Part shown: piece after piece, positions 6,762 through 14,296 of the stretch
How the letters are laid out: the number at the start of each line of letters is the position of its first letter
How positions within the stretch are numbered: the stretch's first letter is position 1
Virus record (IMG/VR): IMGVR_UViG_3300023184_002554
Location: 1 to 33,542 of that record
From: a virus
Length of the DNA: 33,542 nucleotides
Strand: one strand, 5' to 3'
Position numbers and translations under genes: made by a program
Notes under the pieces: generated by a model
What the model was told of the DNA's origin: nothing
Database searches by the model: none
Seen by the model: only the letters and a program-made list of their open reading frames with translations

Positions 6762-6767
6762 TATAAT
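6762..6767 (+). promoter_or_regulatory. -10 box TATAAT placed for a leaderless transcript
   Basis: A perfect TATAAT in the gap after the hsp20 terminator, exactly 12 bp before the ATG at 6774, so the usual start of transcription (+1) falls on the A of that ATG. There is no Shine-Dalgarno before the ATG and no clear -35 at 17 bp. The spacing equals that of the gene 43 promoter. Confidence 0.5.
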
Positions 6768-6773
6768 TAAATC

Positions 6774-6950
6774 ATGTTAAAAAAAGATAAAAACTTCCGC
6801 ATTTCTAAACAAGTCAAACGAACAATGGCAACTTTTATTGACCCTGTTGCTCGGCATGCTTACAAGAATTCAATGATTGAAGCTCAAATTTTTGGGTCAC
6901 AAATTTTTGAAAAGAAAAAGAAACGTGCGAATGAAACAGAAACTACTTAA
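6774..6950 (+). CDS. Small basic protein, 58 aa, unknown function
   Basis: The ORF starts MLKKDKNFRISKQVKRTMA and runs through DPVARHAYKNSMIEAQ to a Lys-rich tail EKKKKRANETETT. It is the first gene after the hsp20 terminator and behind a TATAAT box. Its end overlaps the dCMP deaminase start by 20 bp, consistent with coupling. The high Lys/Arg content and two helices suggest nucleic acid or protein binding. Reading this frame through to the stop at 6948-6950 explains a stretch that would otherwise look intergenic. Confidence 0.6.
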   Translation: MLKKDKNFRISKQVKRTMATFIDPVARHAYKNSMIEAQIFGSQIFEKKKKRANETETT

Positions 6951-7437
6951 TGCATATATGAAGACTGCGGAGACATTTGCTGAATGTTCTACCGCAGTAA
7001 GACTTCATGTTGGTGCAATTGTTGTTAAAGAAGACCGAATAATTTCCATTGGTTACAATGGCATGCCTTCAGGTTGGGATAACAACTGTGAAATCAAAGA
7101 GTACATGAGTGGTGATGCTGGTGGTTGGTTGGATGCCGATGAGATTGAAGAACGATGGCCATATAAAGATCCAAAAGAAGATAATCGTTGGACACGATAT
7201 AATCTGAAAACTAAACCTGAGGTGTTACATGCTGAAACAAATGCGATTGCAAAACTTGCTAAGTCTAACGAATCTGGTTTGGGTGCTACTATGTTTATTA
7301 CCCATGCTCCATGTTTGGACTGTGCCAAACTTATATACCAAAGTGGTATTAGTAGTGTTCTATATCGGAACTCTTATCGGTCTGATGATGGTGTCTCGTT
7401 TCTACAAAAAGCAGGAGTAACAGTTGAAAAAATATAG
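6931..7437 (+). CDS. cd: Deoxycytidylate (dCMP) deaminase
   Basis: A 168 aa protein with the zinc-binding deaminase motifs HAE (100-102) and PCLDC (127-131), the N-terminal TFAECSTAVRLHVGAIVVKEDRI and the substrate loop GYNGMPSGWDN. It converts dCMP to dUMP, feeding dTMP synthesis. The long insert between GYNG and HAE (residues about 48-98) is typical of the phage enzyme. I chose the ATG at 6931 because it begins with MKQKLLNAYMKTAETFAE, the usual N-terminus of the family; an upstream in-frame TTG at 6877 would add 18 unrelated basic residues and lie deep in the previous gene. Confidence 0.9.
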   Translation: MKQKLLNAYMKTAETFAECSTAVRLHVGAIVVKEDRIISIGYNGMPSGWDNNCEIKEYMSGDAGGWLDADEIEERWPYKDPKEDNRWTRYNLKTKPEVLHAETNAIAKLAKSNESGLGATMFITHAPCLDCAKLIYQSGISSVLYRNSYRSDDGVSFLQKAGVTVEKI

Positions 7438-7606
7438 TGCAGATGTTGTTGAAATTTGTGAGAATGGTGATGCAATATTACAGTTCTCGGATGAAATGAT
7501 TGAAGACCTTGGTTGGAAACCAGGTGATGTACTAAGTATAACCATGGTAGATGGTGCAGTACATTTGAAAAATATTACCAAACATCCAGATTTATTTAAG
7601 GAATAA
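7424..7606 (+). CDS. AbrB/MazE-like small DNA-binding domain protein
   Basis: A 60 aa protein with the swapped-hairpin pattern GDAILQFSDEMIEDLGWKPGDVLSI of SpoVT-AbrB domains, followed by VDGAVHLKNI. Proteins of this size are transcription regulators or antitoxins. No toxin gene lies next to it, so a regulator is more likely. The start is TTG at 7424, chosen because AGGAG (7413-7417) sits 6 nt upstream; no ATG fits. It overlaps the dCMP deaminase gene by 14 bp. Confidence 0.7.
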   Translation: MKKYSADVVEICENGDAILQFSDEMIEDLGWKPGDVLSITMVDGAVHLKNITKHPDLFKE

Positions 7607-7608
7607 TC

Positions 7609-7782
7609 ATGGTTAAGAAAAAAGTAAAAATAGAATTATATGAACAAGCGCCTTACATACAAGGATATAATTCTGCAATAGCTAAAGAAGAATTTTATAA
7701 TCCATATGATGATGTGGAAAATGCAGAAGCAGATGCAGAAGATTATGCTCGTGGTTATGAAAACGCATTAGAGGTGGAATGA
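7609..7782 (+). CDS. Small acidic protein, 57 aa, unknown function
   Basis: The ORF begins MVKKKVKIELYEQAPYIQG 2 bp after the AbrB-like gene and ends with an acidic, Ala-rich helix (VENAEADAEDYARGYENALEVE). The stop overlaps the start region of the next gene (TGATATG). Codon use matches neighbours. AAGGAA lies just upstream of the start. No family is recognised. Confidence 0.6.
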   Translation: MVKKKVKIELYEQAPYIQGYNSAIAKEEFYNPYDDVENAEADAEDYARGYENALEVE

Positions 7783-7783
7783 T

Positions 7784-8257
7784 ATGTTAGTTATGCCAGA
7801 TACTATGATAGGCAAACCAGTTGGTTTTACCTGTTCAACTTTTGATTTACTTCATGCAGGACATATTCTTATGTTGGCTGAATGTAAACAAATCTGTGAT
7901 TACTTAATTGTTGGTGTTCAAAGTGACCCAACAATTGATAGACCAGGAACTAAAAACAAACCAGTACAATCTATTGTTGAACGATATGTCCAACTCTCTG
8001 CGGTTAAATTTGTAGATGAAATAATTGTCTATAATACCGAAAAAGACCTTGAAGATATGTTAATGTTCTTGCCTATTAGTGTTCGTATTATTGGTGAAGA
8101 ATATAAAGACAAAGATTTTACAGGTAAACAAATCTGTGAAGACCGTGGTATCAAAGTGTGGTACAACTCCCGCTCACACCGATTCAGTTCTTCTGAATTG
8201 AGACAGAGAACATATCAATCCGAAATGAATAAACAAGTGAGTAAAAAAGATGAGTAA
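7784..8257 (+). CDS. Cytidylyltransferase-like nucleotidyltransferase (TagD/RfaE2 type)
   Basis: A 157 aa protein with the HxGH signature in GFTCSTFDLLHAGHILMLAECK and the C-terminal SSSELRQR, which corresponds to the second (RTxGISTT-like) motif. The middle YLIVGVQSDPTIDRPGTKNKP and QSIVERYVQLSAVKFVDEII segments are typical of glycerol-3-phosphate cytidylyltransferase-like enzymes. These transfer CMP or AMP to a phosphorylated small molecule. The acceptor here is unknown; it could feed sugar activation for the glycosyltransferases of the window. GAGGTGG precedes the start. It overlaps the MazG-like gene by 8 bp. Confidence 0.82.
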   Translation: MLVMPDTMIGKPVGFTCSTFDLLHAGHILMLAECKQICDYLIVGVQSDPTIDRPGTKNKPVQSIVERYVQLSAVKFVDEIIVYNTEKDLEDMLMFLPISVRIIGEEYKDKDFTGKQICEDRGIKVWYNSRSHRFSSSELRQRTYQSEMNKQVSKKDE

Positions 8258-8642
8258 AACTTTTACTGATGTTAAAATGTTTATGTTGGCTTCAGGTCAA
8301 ACATTAAACCGTGACAATGAAGAACAAGCACAATTATATCATCGTTTAATCAATGAAGAATATAATGAATTTATTGTTGCAAGAAATCAAAAAGATGATG
8401 TTGAGACTTTAGATGCTTGCTTCGATATGATGTGGGTTATTATTGGTTATATGTTATCAAAAGGTTATGATGTTGAGGGTGCATGGGATGAAGGTGCAAG
8501 AAGTAACCTTGCCAAGATTGATGAAGTTACAGGCAAAGTTATCAAACGTGCTGATGGTAAAGTTTTGAAGCCAGAAGGTTGGAAGAAACCAGACTTCAGC
8601 AAGTTTACCTGTAAAACTATTGCGCTCGACACCAAAATCTGA
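8250..8642 (+). CDS. MazG-like nucleotide pyrophosphohydrolase
   Basis: A 130 aa protein. The motif LINEEYNEFIVA fits the ExxE metal-binding helix of all-alpha NTP pyrophosphatases, and DACFDMMWVIIGYMLSKGYD fits the second acidic helix. The tail DEVTGKVIKRADGKVLKPEGWKKPDF is typical of the phosphoribosyl-ATP-pyrophosphohydrolase-like phage proteins. It should hydrolyse NTPs or dNTPs to the monophosphate, balancing the pool or lowering ppGpp-like signals. Its TGA stop forms part of a downstream extended -10 element. Confidence 0.8.
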   Translation: MSKTFTDVKMFMLASGQTLNRDNEEQAQLYHRLINEEYNEFIVARNQKDDVETLDACFDMMWVIIGYMLSKGYDVEGAWDEGARSNLAKIDEVTGKVIKRADGKVLKPEGWKKPDFSKFTCKTIALDTKI

Positions 8643-8648
8643 TATAAT
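8620..8648 (+). promoter_or_regulatory. Extended -10 promoter TGA-TATAAT, weak -35
   Basis: TATAAT (8643-8648) is directly preceded by TGA, which is both the stop codon of the MazG-like gene and the TGn of an extended -10. TTGCGC (8620-8625) stands 17 bp upstream as a partial -35. Transcription would start near 8655, upstream of the 74 aa gene. Confidence 0.65.
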
Positions 8649-8676
8649 ACAATTTGTTTTTAATATGAAAGAGAAT

Positions 8677-8901
8677 ATGAATATTCGTGAAATTGCCAAG
8701 AAACTTGCTATCGACAATCGTTTGCCTAGAGCAGACCGTTATGACCTCTACTTGAGGGACTTTGATGGCATGGTGGAGGTTCTTGGTTGGATGCAAGACC
8801 CAACTGCTGATATGAATGACTATCGTGGAAGGGAGATGCTCTTCCCTAAACGATGGGTTACTATCGGTGTTCTATCTGGAGATATGAAAGTAAATGTATA
8901 G
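8677..8901 (+). CDS. Small conserved protein, 74 aa, unknown function
   Basis: The protein starts MNIREIAKKLAIDNRLPRADRYDLY and continues through DGMVEVLGWMQDPTADMNDYRGREMLFPKRW. I prefer the ATG at 8677, which has AAAGAGA just before it and lies about 22 nt after the predicted transcription start; an ATG at 8665 would add four residues, and any start before 8655 would lie upstream of the promoter. The N-terminal helix could be DNA-binding, but no family is recognised. It is the first gene of the short unit that leads up to gene 43. Confidence 0.55.
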   Translation: MNIREIAKKLAIDNRLPRADRYDLYLRDFDGMVEVLGWMQDPTADMNDYRGREMLFPKRWVTIGVLSGDMKVNV

Positions 8902-9070
8902 AGTAACTTATTATTTCAACAATTCAAGTGCTGTTGCTTCTAAAGAGTTTGAAACTTTCACGGAAGCAACTGCATTTTCTATTAAACAACCCGACAAATC
9001 TATTATAGAAATTAAATACTATGACGATAAAACTAATAACTTTCAAAACGAACCAGACTTTAATCGGTGA
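8894..9070 (+). CDS. Small beta-rich protein, 58 aa, unknown function
   Basis: The ORF begins MYRVTYYFNNSSAVASKEFET and continues FTEATAFSIKQPDKSIIEIKYYDD, a strand-helix-strand pattern that often occurs in tiny phage proteins. It overlaps the previous gene by 8 bp and the next by 50 bp. GGAG at 8878-8881 lies 12 nt upstream, somewhat far. It fills the gap between two supported genes with codon use like theirs. Confidence 0.5.
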   Translation: MYRVTYYFNNSSAVASKEFETFTEATAFSIKQPDKSIIEIKYYDDKTNNFQNEPDFNR

Positions 9071-9320
9071 TGTTGTAAGTGAAACTCCTACACATATCAC
9101 ACTAAAACAACCAGTACAGGTTATCGTACAACCAACTAAAGAAGGACCGATGATGGGGTTTTCTCCTTTCTTGGAATTTGCAGAAGAATTTAAAACAGGT
9201 ATTACATTGCCTAAAGATAATATTCAATGCACTACAACACCAATGACTGAGTTGACTAATCAATACAATCAAGTCTTTGGCAGTGGTATTCAAATTGCCT
9301 CTTCTATTCCGAAATTCTGA
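9021..9320 (+). CDS. Conserved phage protein with Sm/SH3-like beta core
   Basis: A 99 aa protein beginning MTIKLITFKTNQTLIGDVV, then SETPTHITLKQPVQVIVQP, a pattern of short strands like Sm/SH3 barrels, followed by a GFSPFLEFAEEFKTGITLPKDNI segment. Proteins of this size and sequence style occur next to gene 43 in many T4-like aquatic phages without known function. Its TGA stop is reused as the TGn element of the gene 43 promoter. RNA binding is only a guess from the fold. Confidence 0.6.
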   Translation: MTIKLITFKTNQTLIGDVVSETPTHITLKQPVQVIVQPTKEGPMMGFSPFLEFAEEFKTGITLPKDNIQCTTTPMTELTNQYNQVFGSGIQIASSIPKF

Positions 9321-9326
9321 TATAAT
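9318..9326 (+). promoter_or_regulatory. Extended -10 promoter of gene 43, predicted leaderless
   Basis: TGA (9318-9320, the stop codon of the upstream gene) followed by TATAAT (9321-9326). With normal spacing transcription starts at 9333, the A of the gene 43 ATG. No Shine-Dalgarno precedes that ATG, which agrees with a leaderless mRNA. There is no good -35 at 17 bp. Confidence 0.6.
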
Positions 9327-9332
9327 GACTGA

Positions 9333-11882
9333 ATGAAATATTACACAAATGTTGCCTCTGTTGGCAACAATATTCTTTATCGTGGAGTAAAAGAAGGCCG
9401 GCGTGTTAAGTACAAGATTGCTTACACGCCGACTTTGTTTTTGCCTTCGAAAAAACAGACCAAGTTCACATCATTAGATGGTGAACATCTTGAACCAATG
9501 AAGTTTGAATCTATCCGTGAGGCTAGAGATTTTGTCAAGCGTTACGATGGTGTTGAGAATTTTAAAATCTATGGTAACAACAGTTATGCCTATGCGTTTA
9601 TCGCTGATGAACAAAAAAGTATGGTTGACTGGAAGATTGAAGATTTATCTATTGCAGTAATAGATATTGAGGTTGGTTCTGAGAATGGTTTCCCCGACCC
9701 ATATCTTGCGAATGAACCTATCACCGCAATTTGTATTAAGTATCTCAATGGTCAAACAGTTGTGTTTGCTTGTGGTGATTATGATAAGAACCTTGACAAA
9801 GAGAATGACACCACAAATATAACCTATGTTAAGTGTGATGATGAGTTCCAATTATGTAAAAAGTTTCTACGATTCTGGGAAGAGAATTGTCCCGATGTGA
9901 TTTCAGGTTGGAACATTAAGTTCTTTGATATTCCCTATCTTGTAAATCGTTTCAATAAAATTCTAGGTGAAGATGATACACGAAAACTATCACCGTGGAA
10001 CTTCATTAGTAGTCGCAAAGCTATCGTAAATAACCGAGAGTTGACTGCATATGAATTCGTTGGTGTATCTACACTAGATTATATTGAATTATACAGATGG
10101 TATGCGCCAGGTGGTAAGTCACAAGAGTCATATAGACTTGATGCTATTGCACAAGTAGAACTTGGTGAAGGTAAGATTTCATATGATGAATATGATAACT
10201 TACATGCATTGTACCGATTGAACCATCAAAAGTTTATTGAGTACAACATCAAAGACGTTGTATTGATTTTCAAACTTGAAGCAAAACTAAAACTGATTGA
10301 ACTTGGTTTGACTTTGGCATATGATACAAAGACCAACTATGAAGATATCTTTGCACAAACTCGTATGTGGGATGCTCTAATCTATAACTATCTGTTAGAG
10401 AAGAACATCATCATACCACCAAAGGAAGAAAAGCATAAGTCATCCGCATTTGAAGGTGCATATGTTAAAGTTCCACAGGTTGGACTACATAATTATGTGG
10501 CTAGTTTTGACTTGAACAGTCTGTACCCACACTTGATGATGCAATACAATATCTCACCAGAGACATTGGTTGAAACAACAGATTACACACCAGAAATGCG
10601 TGAAGTAATTATGAGTAGTGTTACTGTAGATAAAATGTTAGATAAAGAAGTTGATACTTCCAAACTATCAAACGTAACAATTACACCAAATGGTCAATTC
10701 TTCCGCACCGACAAACAAGGTTTCTTACCAAAGATGTTGGAAGAAATGTATGTTGACCGTTCTAAGTTTAAGAAGATGATGATTCAGGCCAAGAAAGACT
10801 ATGAAGTTGAAACTGACCTGAACAAAAAGAAAGAATTAAAAAACAAGATTGCTCGTTATGACAATCTACAATTAGCAAAGAAAGTTTCTTTGAATTCGGC
10901 ATATGGTGCATTAGGTTCACAATATTTCCGATTCTATGATTTGAGAATGGCGTTGGCAGTTACACTTGCAGGGCAGTTATCTATTCGGTGGATTGAAAAG
11001 AAACTTAATGACTATCTGAATAAATTATTAAAGACAGATGAAGATTATGTTATCGCCTCAGACACAGATTCGATTTATCTCCGTCTTGGTCCACTTGTTG
11101 ACAAGGTGTATTCTCAGAAGACGGATGTTAATCAGATTATCACCTTCATGGACCGTGTCTGTGAAGATAAGATACAACCGTACATTGACCAGAGTTATCA
11201 GGAGCTTGCTTCGTATGTTCATGCGTATGACCAGAAAATGCAAATGAAGCGTGAAGCATTGGCGAACAAAGGTATTTGGACTGCCAAAAAACGATACATT
11301 CTGAATGTGTATAACAATGAGGGTGTTGCGTATAAAGAACCGCAAATGAAAGTTATGGGTCTTGAAATGATTAAGTCATCTACACCTGCGGCTATCCGTG
11401 AGAAGATGAAACAATCAATTAAGATTATGATTAATGGCACAGAAGAAGACATTCATACTTTCATTGAAGACTTTAGACAAGAGTTTAAGAAGTTGCCACC
11501 AGAAGATATTTCATTTCCCCGTGGTCTGAATGGTCTGAAAGAATATTCTGATTCTGTTACTCTATATAAAAAAGGTACACCAATTCATGTGAAGGGTGCC
11601 ATTTTGTATAATCATTATTTGAAGCAGAAGAATTTAACAAAGACTTACCCTCTTATCCAAGAAGGTGAGAAACTTAAATTCACCTATCTCAAACAACCAA
11701 ACCCATTCAAAGATATGGTCATCTCTTTCCCAAGTAGATTACCAAAAGAATTTGAATTGCAGGATTATGTTGACTATGATATGCAGTTTGACAAGGCATT
11801 CCTTGAACCCATCAAAGTGATTTTAGACTGTATGAATTGGACAACTGAGAAACAAAATTCATTGGAGAGTTTCTTTGGATAA
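9333..11882 (+). CDS. 43: DNA polymerase, family B (gp43)
   Basis: At 849 aa it is a little shorter than T4 gp43 (898 aa). The 3'-5' exonuclease motif I is DIE at 111-113, with a second exonuclease motif ISGWNIKFFDIPYL. The polymerase motifs follow in order: A (DLNSLYP, Asp at 393), B (KKVSLNSAYGALGS, about 515-530) and C (SDTDS, Asp at 577). It ends with a clamp-binding-like tail ENSLESFFG (read as QNSLESFFG). It replicates the phage genome with the gp45 clamp. The gene is intact with no intron or split. Its end overlaps the next gene by 8 bp. Confidence 0.97.
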   Translation: MKYYTNVASVGNNILYRGVKEGRRVKYKIAYTPTLFLPSKKQTKFTSLDGEHLEPMKFESIREARDFVKRYDGVENFKIYGNNSYAYAFIADEQKSMVDWKIEDLSIAVIDIEVGSENGFPDPYLANEPITAICIKYLNGQTVVFACGDYDKNLDKENDTTNITYVKCDDEFQLCKKFLRFWEENCPDVISGWNIKFFDIPYLVNRFNKILGEDDTRKLSPWNFISSRKAIVNNRELTAYEFVGVSTLDYIELYRWYAPGGKSQESYRLDAIAQVELGEGKISYDEYDNLHALYRLNHQKFIEYNIKDVVLIFKLEAKLKLIELGLTLAYDTKTNYEDIFAQTRMWDALIYNYLLEKNIIIPPKEEKHKSSAFEGAYVKVPQVGLHNYVASFDLNSLYPHLMMQYNISPETLVETTDYTPEMREVIMSSVTVDKMLDKEVDTSKLSNVTITPNGQFFRTDKQGFLPKMLEEMYVDRSKFKKMMIQAKKDYEVETDLNKKKELKNKIARYDNLQLAKKVSLNSAYGALGSQYFRFYDLRMALAVTLAGQLSIRWIEKKLNDYLNKLLKTDEDYVIASDTDSIYLRLGPLVDKVYSQKTDVNQIITFMDRVCEDKIQPYIDQSYQELASYVHAYDQKMQMKREALANKGIWTAKKRYILNVYNNEGVAYKEPQMKVMGLEMIKSSTPAAIREKMKQSIKIMINGTEEDIHTFIEDFRQEFKKLPPEDISFPRGLNGLKEYSDSVTLYKKGTPIHVKGAILYNHYLKQKNLTKTYPLIQEGEKLKFTYLKQPNPFKDMVISFPSRLPKEFELQDYVDYDMQFDKAFLEPIKVILDCMNWTTEKQNSLESFFG

Positions 11883-12423
11883 TATTCGTATCATCAAAAC
11901 AGGAATCAATGTCTCAAAAATAATGAGACAGTTAGAAAAGTATCCTGACGATTGGGGTGCTCAGAATAAGATTGATGGTGTTGAATCTCTATTAGATAGA
12001 GGATTCATGGACTTGCCTGCTGGTGTTTTGCAATTAGTTATTGGTGCTGTTACTAACGCAAATGATTTTGTTGGTGATAGTGAGATTAACATTGCAACAC
12101 CAGCATATGATAGGCATACAGAAGTCATCGGATTTTTGAGAAGACACTTTCATAGTTTCTGTAGATGTGGTTTTCTATCACTGGAAAAAGGTGGTGAAGT
12201 CGGTCAACATATTGATATTGGTTCATACTATCAAACGAAAGACAGATATCATTTATCAATTCAAGGCCGTTATGAATACACAGTTGGTGGTGAAACAGTA
12301 ATAGTAGAACCAGGTACTTTACTTTGGTTCAATAATAAATTGATGCACGGAACAAAAAACATAGGAGATTGTACAAGAATTACTTTTGTGTTTGATGTTC
12401 CACATTCAAAGAGGAACCCATGA
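11875..12423 (+). CDS. 2OG-Fe(II) / aspartyl-asparaginyl hydroxylase-like protein
   Basis: A 182 aa protein with the iron-binding triad in its double-stranded beta helix: HID at 112-114 (GQHIDIG), a distal His at 158 (KLMHGTKN), and Arg168 for 2-oxoglutarate (CTRITFVFDV). The segment YHLSIQGRYEYTVGGE and EPGTLLWFNN are typical of the Asp/Arg hydroxylase family. It may hydroxylate a protein side chain or another small target. The start is TTG at 11875, supported by GGAG at 11864-11867, 7 nt upstream. It overlaps the polymerase gene and the next gene, so it is made with the replication proteins. Confidence 0.75.
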   Translation: MDNIRIIKTGINVSKIMRQLEKYPDDWGAQNKIDGVESLLDRGFMDLPAGVLQLVIGAVTNANDFVGDSEINIATPAYDRHTEVIGFLRRHFHSFCRCGFLSLEKGGEVGQHIDIGSYYQTKDRYHLSIQGRYEYTVGGETVIVEPGTLLWFNNKLMHGTKNIGDCTRITFVFDVPHSKRNP

Positions 12424-13241
12424 TACAAGTATTGTTACCATTTTTAACTGCGATTGGTCTATCAGCCATTGCAGCATATTATTCTGTTATTGGACTTGCA
12501 CAGATATTTCCAGGTTCATACTGGCCAATTATCATTATGGGTTCGGTACTTGAAGCATCAAAATTGGTAACAGTATCTTGGTTGTACAATAACTGGAATG
12601 ATACAGTAAAGATAATGCGATACTATTTCTTAGGTGCCATTATTCTTCTTATGTTAATTACATCAATGGGTATCTTTGGTTATCTTTCAAAGGCACACCT
12701 TGATACAAATATTGTTGTTGGTGCAAATAGTGTTCAATTAAAAACATTAGAGACACAAGAAAACATTGCAAAAGAAAGATTGAATTATCTATTACAAAGA
12801 GCAGGTGACCCAGCAACTGCATCACGGAAGATTGATGTACAAATCCAAGAAACACAGGCAGAACTGAAAAGAATTACAACTGAGAAGTTGCCTTTGTTAT
12901 CAGAAGAAAACAAACTAACAGCAGAGATTGGTCCTATCAAGTACATAGCCGAGTTATTCTATAGTAAGGATGACCCGAACTTCATAGATAAAGCAGTACG
13001 AAGTGTAATTCTAATTATCATTATCGTATTCGACCCACTTGCCGTTTTGTTATTGATTGCATCTAATCAGACATACCAAAGAATCAAACAACCAGTAGAG
13101 ATAGAGCCTGCAAAGAAGGCAAAGAAAAAGAAAACACTTGACAATAGTACAGCAAATAGTTTAGAATCATTCTTTACAGATGATAAGAACGAAGTTATAC
13201 CGAAGACAGACATTACCAAAATAGATGGAGATTTCAAATGA
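12420..13241 (+). CDS. Membrane protein with central coiled coil
   Basis: A 273 aa protein with four predicted membrane segments at about 4-26, 36-56, 66-90 and 195-222 (VILIIIIVFDPLAVLLLIAS), and a long charged helical region between the third and fourth (about 105-180) that should form a coiled coil (TLETQENIAKERLNYLLQRA, QIQETQAELKRITTEKLP). The C-terminal tail is Lys-rich (KKAKKKKTLDN). Its layout resembles DUF4407-like membrane proteins. The position between gene 43 and uvsX suggests a role in membrane attachment of replication or in host membrane takeover. Function is unknown. Confidence 0.7.
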   Translation: MIQVLLPFLTAIGLSAIAAYYSVIGLAQIFPGSYWPIIIMGSVLEASKLVTVSWLYNNWNDTVKIMRYYFLGAIILLMLITSMGIFGYLSKAHLDTNIVVGANSVQLKTLETQENIAKERLNYLLQRAGDPATASRKIDVQIQETQAELKRITTEKLPLLSEENKLTAEIGPIKYIAELFYSKDDPNFIDKAVRSVILIIIIVFDPLAVLLLIASNQTYQRIKQPVEIEPAKKAKKKKTLDNSTANSLESFFTDDKNEVIPKTDITKIDGDFK

Positions 13242-14296
13242 GTTTACTTGATAAAATTAAAAAGAATTCAACGATTAAAGATAGTGCGATTCTATCCAAA
13301 TCAAAATTCTTTAATGATAAAGATATGGTCACAACAGGTGTGCCAATGATTAATGTGGCACTATCTGGAAAACTAGATGGTGGTATTGTACCAGGCCTTA
13401 CAATGTGGGCAGGTCCATCTAAACACTTTAAGACTGCCTTCAGTTTGCTAATGGCAAAATCATACATGGACAAATACCCTGAGGCAGTCCTTTTATTCTA
13501 TGATTCAGAGTTTGGTACACCCATCAAATACTTTGAAACATTTGAGATAGATATGGACAGAGTATTGCATACACCTTTGACTGACATTGAACAGTTGAAG
13601 TTTGATATCATGCAACAATTACAAGAAGTGAATCGTGGTGATAAACTAATCATCGTACTTGATTCAATCGGTAATTTGGCATCCAAGAAAGAAGTTGAAG
13701 ATGCACTAGAAGGCAAATCAGTTGCTGATATGAGTCGTGCAAAACAAGTTAAGAGTTTGTTCCGTATGGTAACTCCACACTTGAATATCAAAGACATTCC
13801 AATGGTTGTTGTTAATCACACATACAAAGAGATTGGTATGTTCCCGAAAGATATCGTTGGTGGTGGTACAGGTTCTTACTACTCTGCTGACAACATTTAT
13901 ATTATTGGTCGTCAACAAGAAAAAGATGGAACTGAAATTGTCGGTTACAACTTCATTATCAATGTAGAGAAATCCCGTTATGTTAAAGAAAAGTCTAAAA
14001 TACCTATTTCTGTATCTTTTGATGGTGGTATTAGTAAGTATAGTGGTCTACTTGACCTTGCAATGGAATCCGGACATGTGGTTAAACCAACCAATGGGTG
14101 GTATGCAAAGGTAGACCAGACTACTGGTGAAATTGGTGATAAGAAACGTATTGCTGATACATCAACACCTGAGTTTATGGATTCTATTCTAAAGGATCCA
14201 AAATTCAAAGAATTCATTAAACAAAAATATGAGATTGCATATGGGAACATTATGGGAGAAACTCCTGTTTTGGAAGAAGCCGAAGAAGATGCTTGA
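13238..14296 (+). CDS. uvsX: RecA-like recombinase UvsX
   Basis: A 352 aa protein (T4 UvsX is 391 aa). Walker A is the UvsX-type GPSKHFKT at 59-66, Walker B LIIVLDS ends near Asp142, and the GGGTGSYYSADNIYIIGR stretch corresponds to the L2/DNA-binding region. It forms filaments on single-stranded DNA and drives strand exchange and recombination-dependent replication. The acidic C-terminus (LEEAEEDA) is typical. It overlaps the flanking genes by 4 and 8 bp. Confidence 0.95.
   Translation: MSLLDKIKKNSTIKDSAILSKSKFFNDKDMVTTGVPMINVALSGKLDGGIVPGLTMWAGPSKHFKTAFSLLMAKSYMDKYPEAVLLFYDSEFGTPIKYFETFEIDMDRVLHTPLTDIEQLKFDIMQQLQEVNRGDKLIIVLDSIGNLASKKEVEDALEGKSVADMSRAKQVKSLFRMVTPHLNIKDIPMVVVNHTYKEIGMFPKDIVGGGTGSYYSADNIYIIGRQQEKDGTEIVGYNFIINVEKSRYVKEKSKIPISVSFDGGISKYSGLLDLAMESGHVVKPTNGWYAKVDQTTGEIGDKKRIADTSTPEFMDSILKDPKFKEFIKQKYEIAYGNIMGETPVLEEAEEDA

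Noticed and set aside
7424-7606. A MazEF-type toxin-antitoxin pair
   Set aside because: The AbrB-like protein has no adjacent toxin-like gene; neighbours are a dCMP deaminase and a 57 aa acidic protein.
2702-9300. TTGCCTC found 26-27 bp before three -10 boxes (2702, 6735, 9295)
   Set aside because: Considered as a middle-promoter activator site, but the spacing is too long for a MotA-type box, two copies are in coding sequence, and TTGCCTC also occurs elsewhere (for example near 9352).
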